From Paenibacillus polymyxa (GTDB lineage: Bacteria; Bacillota; Bacilli; Paenibacillales; Paenibacillaceae), in contig NZ_CP015423.1 of the NCBI RefSeq assembly GCF_001719045.1, positions 1,944,001-2,008,000 of the forward strand: a stretch of 64,000 nt of DNA. The letters are read 5' to 3'. Under the pieces are notes generated by a model, which saw nothing but the letters and a program-made list of their open reading frames with translations, did no database searches and was not told the origin of the DNA. Shown piece after piece: positions 61,931 to 64,000 of this stretch. The translations under genes were made by a program, and so were the position numbers. The stretch's first letter is position 1; the number at the start of each line of letters is the position of its first letter.

Positions 61931-64000
61931 CTACAAGGTCAATGAGCTATCGCTATTTATAGCCTTTTCCTTCTTATGCTTCCGTTTCAGCTTCAGATGA
62001 GCTACGACCATATACAGCGTCGGAACTACAAACAATGTTAAAATAGTTGAAAAAATTAGTCCGAAAATAATGGTCGTTGCCAACGGTTTGAACAAGATCT
62101 CGCCTATTGTGGCAATAGGGATCATACCCACAATCGCAGTTAGCGAAGTAAGCAAGATCGGACGGAAACGGGCAGAGCATGCCATTAGAATGGCGTCTGT
62201 TAAATCAGCGCCTTCACGCCGCGCATCTTCAATAAACTCTATCAACACGATACCGTTACGCACGACGATACCAGCAAGTGAAATGATACCCATAATACTC
62301 ATGAATCCAATTGGCATCCCCGAAATAAAACTTCCAAGGATTCCCCCTGCCGCTGCCAGATAAACAGTGGTCATAATAATGAGCGGTGTGGAAACCGAGT
62401 AAAACTGCATGGTAATTAAGAGGAGAATAAGAAAAATAACAATCACAGCTAATTTGCCCAAATCCTTAAACATATCAGACTGCGCAGATGTTTCCCCTCC
62501 CATCTCCCAGGTGTAGTCTGGTTCAAACTGGGTATTTGTAAGTTTGCTACGGATATCATTAGTGAGTTCTGTAGCTGTACGCCCATTTCCATTGGCTGAT
62601 ATCGTTACCGTCCGTTCCAGATCATAGCGGTGGATTTGTTGGATGGAAAAGTCCGGTTTCATCGTGGCTAATTGGGATAAGGGGATTTGCTCCCTTGCCG
62701 CATTGTTCACACTTAATTGTTGGAATAATACCTCAGGATCATGGTTTGGTTTGTTCATGTATATATTGACATCAAGCAATTCCTTACCCGTATCAAAATC
62801 CGTTACGTTCACCCCGTCACCCATTAATAGCAAAGTACGCGTTAAATCGGAATAGCTAACCTGATATTTATCCAAGGCTTGCTGATTAATTTGGAAATTC
62901 AGATTATAGCTTTGCATACCCATATTATCGGTCACATCTACAGCTCCGGGGGTCCCCGCAACAATTTCTTTGACTTTAGTTGTCATGTTTTGCAGCTTAT
63001 CAATGTCTTCTCCTTTTATACGGATAGACACCGCACTGCCGACCGGAATACCTAATTGGGGAACGCGAATGCTGATTAATGCAGATGGATATTTAGCTTG
63101 TAGCGTATGGGTCCAGTTATCCACTGTTTTTTTGAGATCAAATAGCCCCTCTTTTCCAACGACAGCAATTTGGCCGTTTACCGCTCCCCCAGAGCCGTGA
63201 CCACCTGCAACATCGCTGTACAGCTGAGGCGCTCCTCCACCTGCCGTTGCCGCCAGCCGCTCTGTTTCTGGCTGTTTTTTGACCCACATGCCAATCTCGT
63301 TAATAACCTGATTGGTTGCCTGCAACGATGTTCCTTCTGGCATCGTTACACTGATCGTGGCATCCGCTTGATCGGAATCCGGAAATAATTCAATAGGAAC
63401 AACAGCAAGTAGTCCATAAGCTGCTGTACCCATCATAAGACCAATAAGCGCTGTTAAAAGTGGGCGTCGCAGTATTCTTGGCATCCAGTTTTTAGAGTAC
63501 ACATTGGATAGAGACTGGATTTGATTCCCCAGAAGTCCAGGTGGCTTAACTGTCCTATTATTCTCTTTTCCTTTACGACGTTGATCATACCATTGACGGA
63601 AAATAGGAATGATCGTTAATGACATAATCATGGAAGCCAGCATCGTTAACGAAATAACGGTAGGTATCGGTTTAATAAAGTCACCAATGGTGCCCGGCAG
63701 GAATAAAAGCGGGGCAAATGCTGCAACCGTAGCTAGTGTAGCTGTAATGATTGATAAGGATACCTCTTTCGTTCCTTTAATGGCTGCCTCCGTAGCATCT
63801 TCCCCAAATTCAGTGCGTCGGCGTTCAATATTGTCATTGACCACGACGGCATCATCAACCAATATCCCTAGCACGATGATTAATCCGATGACTGAAATTT
63901 GATTCAGCGTGATTCCTGTTGTGGGCAAGAAAATAAAGCCGATGGCGATGGAAACAGGAATGGCCAAGGCCACAAATGCAGAAGTCAGCAAATTCAAACC
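61931..64000 (-). CDS. RND family efflux permease (5' end outside window)
   Basis: About 690 C-terminal residues of an AcrB/MMPL-type RND proton antiporter of roughly 1000 residues; the frame remains open to the window edge. Visible: span 4 VLGILVDDAVVVNDNIERRR with the proton-relay Asp pair, the second porter domain (ELFPDSDQADATISVTMPEGTSL ... GKELLDVNIYMNK), and the last five spans (GFMSIMGIISLAGIVVRNGIVLIEFIEDARREG, CSARFRPILLTSLTAIVGMIP). The adaptor gene would be expected upstream, beyond the edge. Cytoplasmic tail is Lys-rich. In Gram-positives these pumps (SwrC/YerP-like) export surfactants or lipopeptides. Confidence 0.92.
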   Translation of the reverse strand, partial: GLNLLTSAFVALAIPVSIAIGFIFLPTTGITLNQISVIGLIIVLGILVDDAVVVNDNIERRRTEFGEDATEAAIKGTKEVSLSIITATLATVAAFAPLLFLPGTIGDFIKPIPTVISLTMLASMIMSLTIIPIFRQWYDQRRKGKENNRTVKPPGLLGNQIQSLSNVYSKNWMPRILRRPLLTALIGLMMGTAAYGLLAVVPIELFPDSDQADATISVTMPEGTSLQATNQVINEIGMWVKKQPETERLAATAGGGAPQLYSDVAGGHGSGGAVNGQIAVVGKEGLFDLKKTVDNWTHTLQAKYPSALISIRVPQLGIPVGSAVSIRIKGEDIDKLQNMTTKVKEIVAGTPGAVDVTDNMGMQSYNLNFQINQQALDKYQVSYSDLTRTLLLMGDGVNVTDFDTGKELLDVNIYMNKPNHDPEVLFQQLSVNNAAREQIPLSQLATMKPDFSIQQIHRYDLERTVTISANGNGRTATELTNDIRSKLTNTQFEPDYTWEMGGETSAQSDMFKDLGKLAVIVIFLILLLITMQFYSVSTPLIIMTTVYLAAAGGILGSFISGMPIGFMSIMGIISLAGIVVRNGIVLIEFIEDARREGADLTDAILMACSARFRPILLTSLTAIVGMIPIATIGEILFKPLATTIIFGLIFSTILTLFVVPTLYMVVAHLKLKRKHKKEKAINSDSSLTL

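Overview
The window is chromosomal DNA of a low-to-mid GC, endospore-forming Firmicute, most probably a Paenibacillus of the P. polymyxa group. The evidence is the Bacillus-type gene set (a DeoR of the SorC type, CC-type PdxK, thioredoxin-type ArsC, four thiol-sensor-like or MarR-type stress modules), Gram-positive lipoproteins in place of periplasmic proteins, AGGAGG ribosome binding sites with frequent TTG/GTG starts, and secreted plant- and fungus-wall enzymes. I see no tRNA, rRNA, CRISPR array, prophage or intact insertion sequence. The two ends cut genes: an FtsX-type ABC permease at the left and an RND transporter at the right.

Layout. 0-8.4 kb: ABC permease, acetyltransferase, quinone-type ring-cleaving dioxygenase, M3 oligoendopeptidase, pyridoxal kinase and a HTH/TPR-like regulator. 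8.6-14.3 kb: a nucleotidase divergent from a phosphonate transporter (phnD-phnC-phnE-phnE) with PhoP-box-like repeats facing both ways between them. 14.4-18.7 kb: a class V aminotransferase and a sulfate transporter (sbp-cysT-cysW, no cysA) behind a long structured leader. 19-21.2 kb: a lipoprotein, a small secreted protein and a leucine-rich-repeat protein. 21.3-28.2 kb: a complete deoxynucleoside salvage locus, deoR-deoC-cdd-nupC-deoB-deoD-pdp, with a recognisable DeoR operator, an internal terminator and a cre site.

28.4-34.3 kb: a lone CheW-like protein, a slipin, and a secreted GH81-FN3-CBM56 beta-1,3-glucanase. This last gene is bracketed by two inverted copies of a roughly 135-bp structured repeat whose stems differ in sequence yet remain paired while their internal loops are almost identical. 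34.3-46 kb: a redox/xenobiotic stress region with a monooxygenase-ribA-ribD operon facing a Cys7 HxlR regulator, two further HxlR regulators next to a DJ-1/PfpI protein and a quinone-reductase-like flavoprotein, and a MarR-hlyD-ABC-2 export operon with matching operators before both marR and hlyD. 46-48.2 kb: arsR-arsB-arsC. 48.3-55.5 kb: a phosphodiesterase lipoprotein, two alpha/beta hydrolases, a possible 57-residue protein, a decayed IS3-type fragment, an MFS exporter and an MGT glycosyltransferase. 55.7-60 kb: a pectate lyase-pectin methylesterase fusion with a divergent AraC regulator. 60.2-64 kb: MarR-threonine aldolase operon and the RND pump.

Taken together the genes describe a soil/rhizosphere saprophyte: wall-polymer hydrolases with local regulators, scavenging systems for phosphorus, sulfur and nucleosides, and many small sensor-plus-detoxifier modules. 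The strongest leads are the covarying repeat pair, the sulfate-operon leader, the divergent Pho-type control region, and the monooxygenase-ribA-ribD module.
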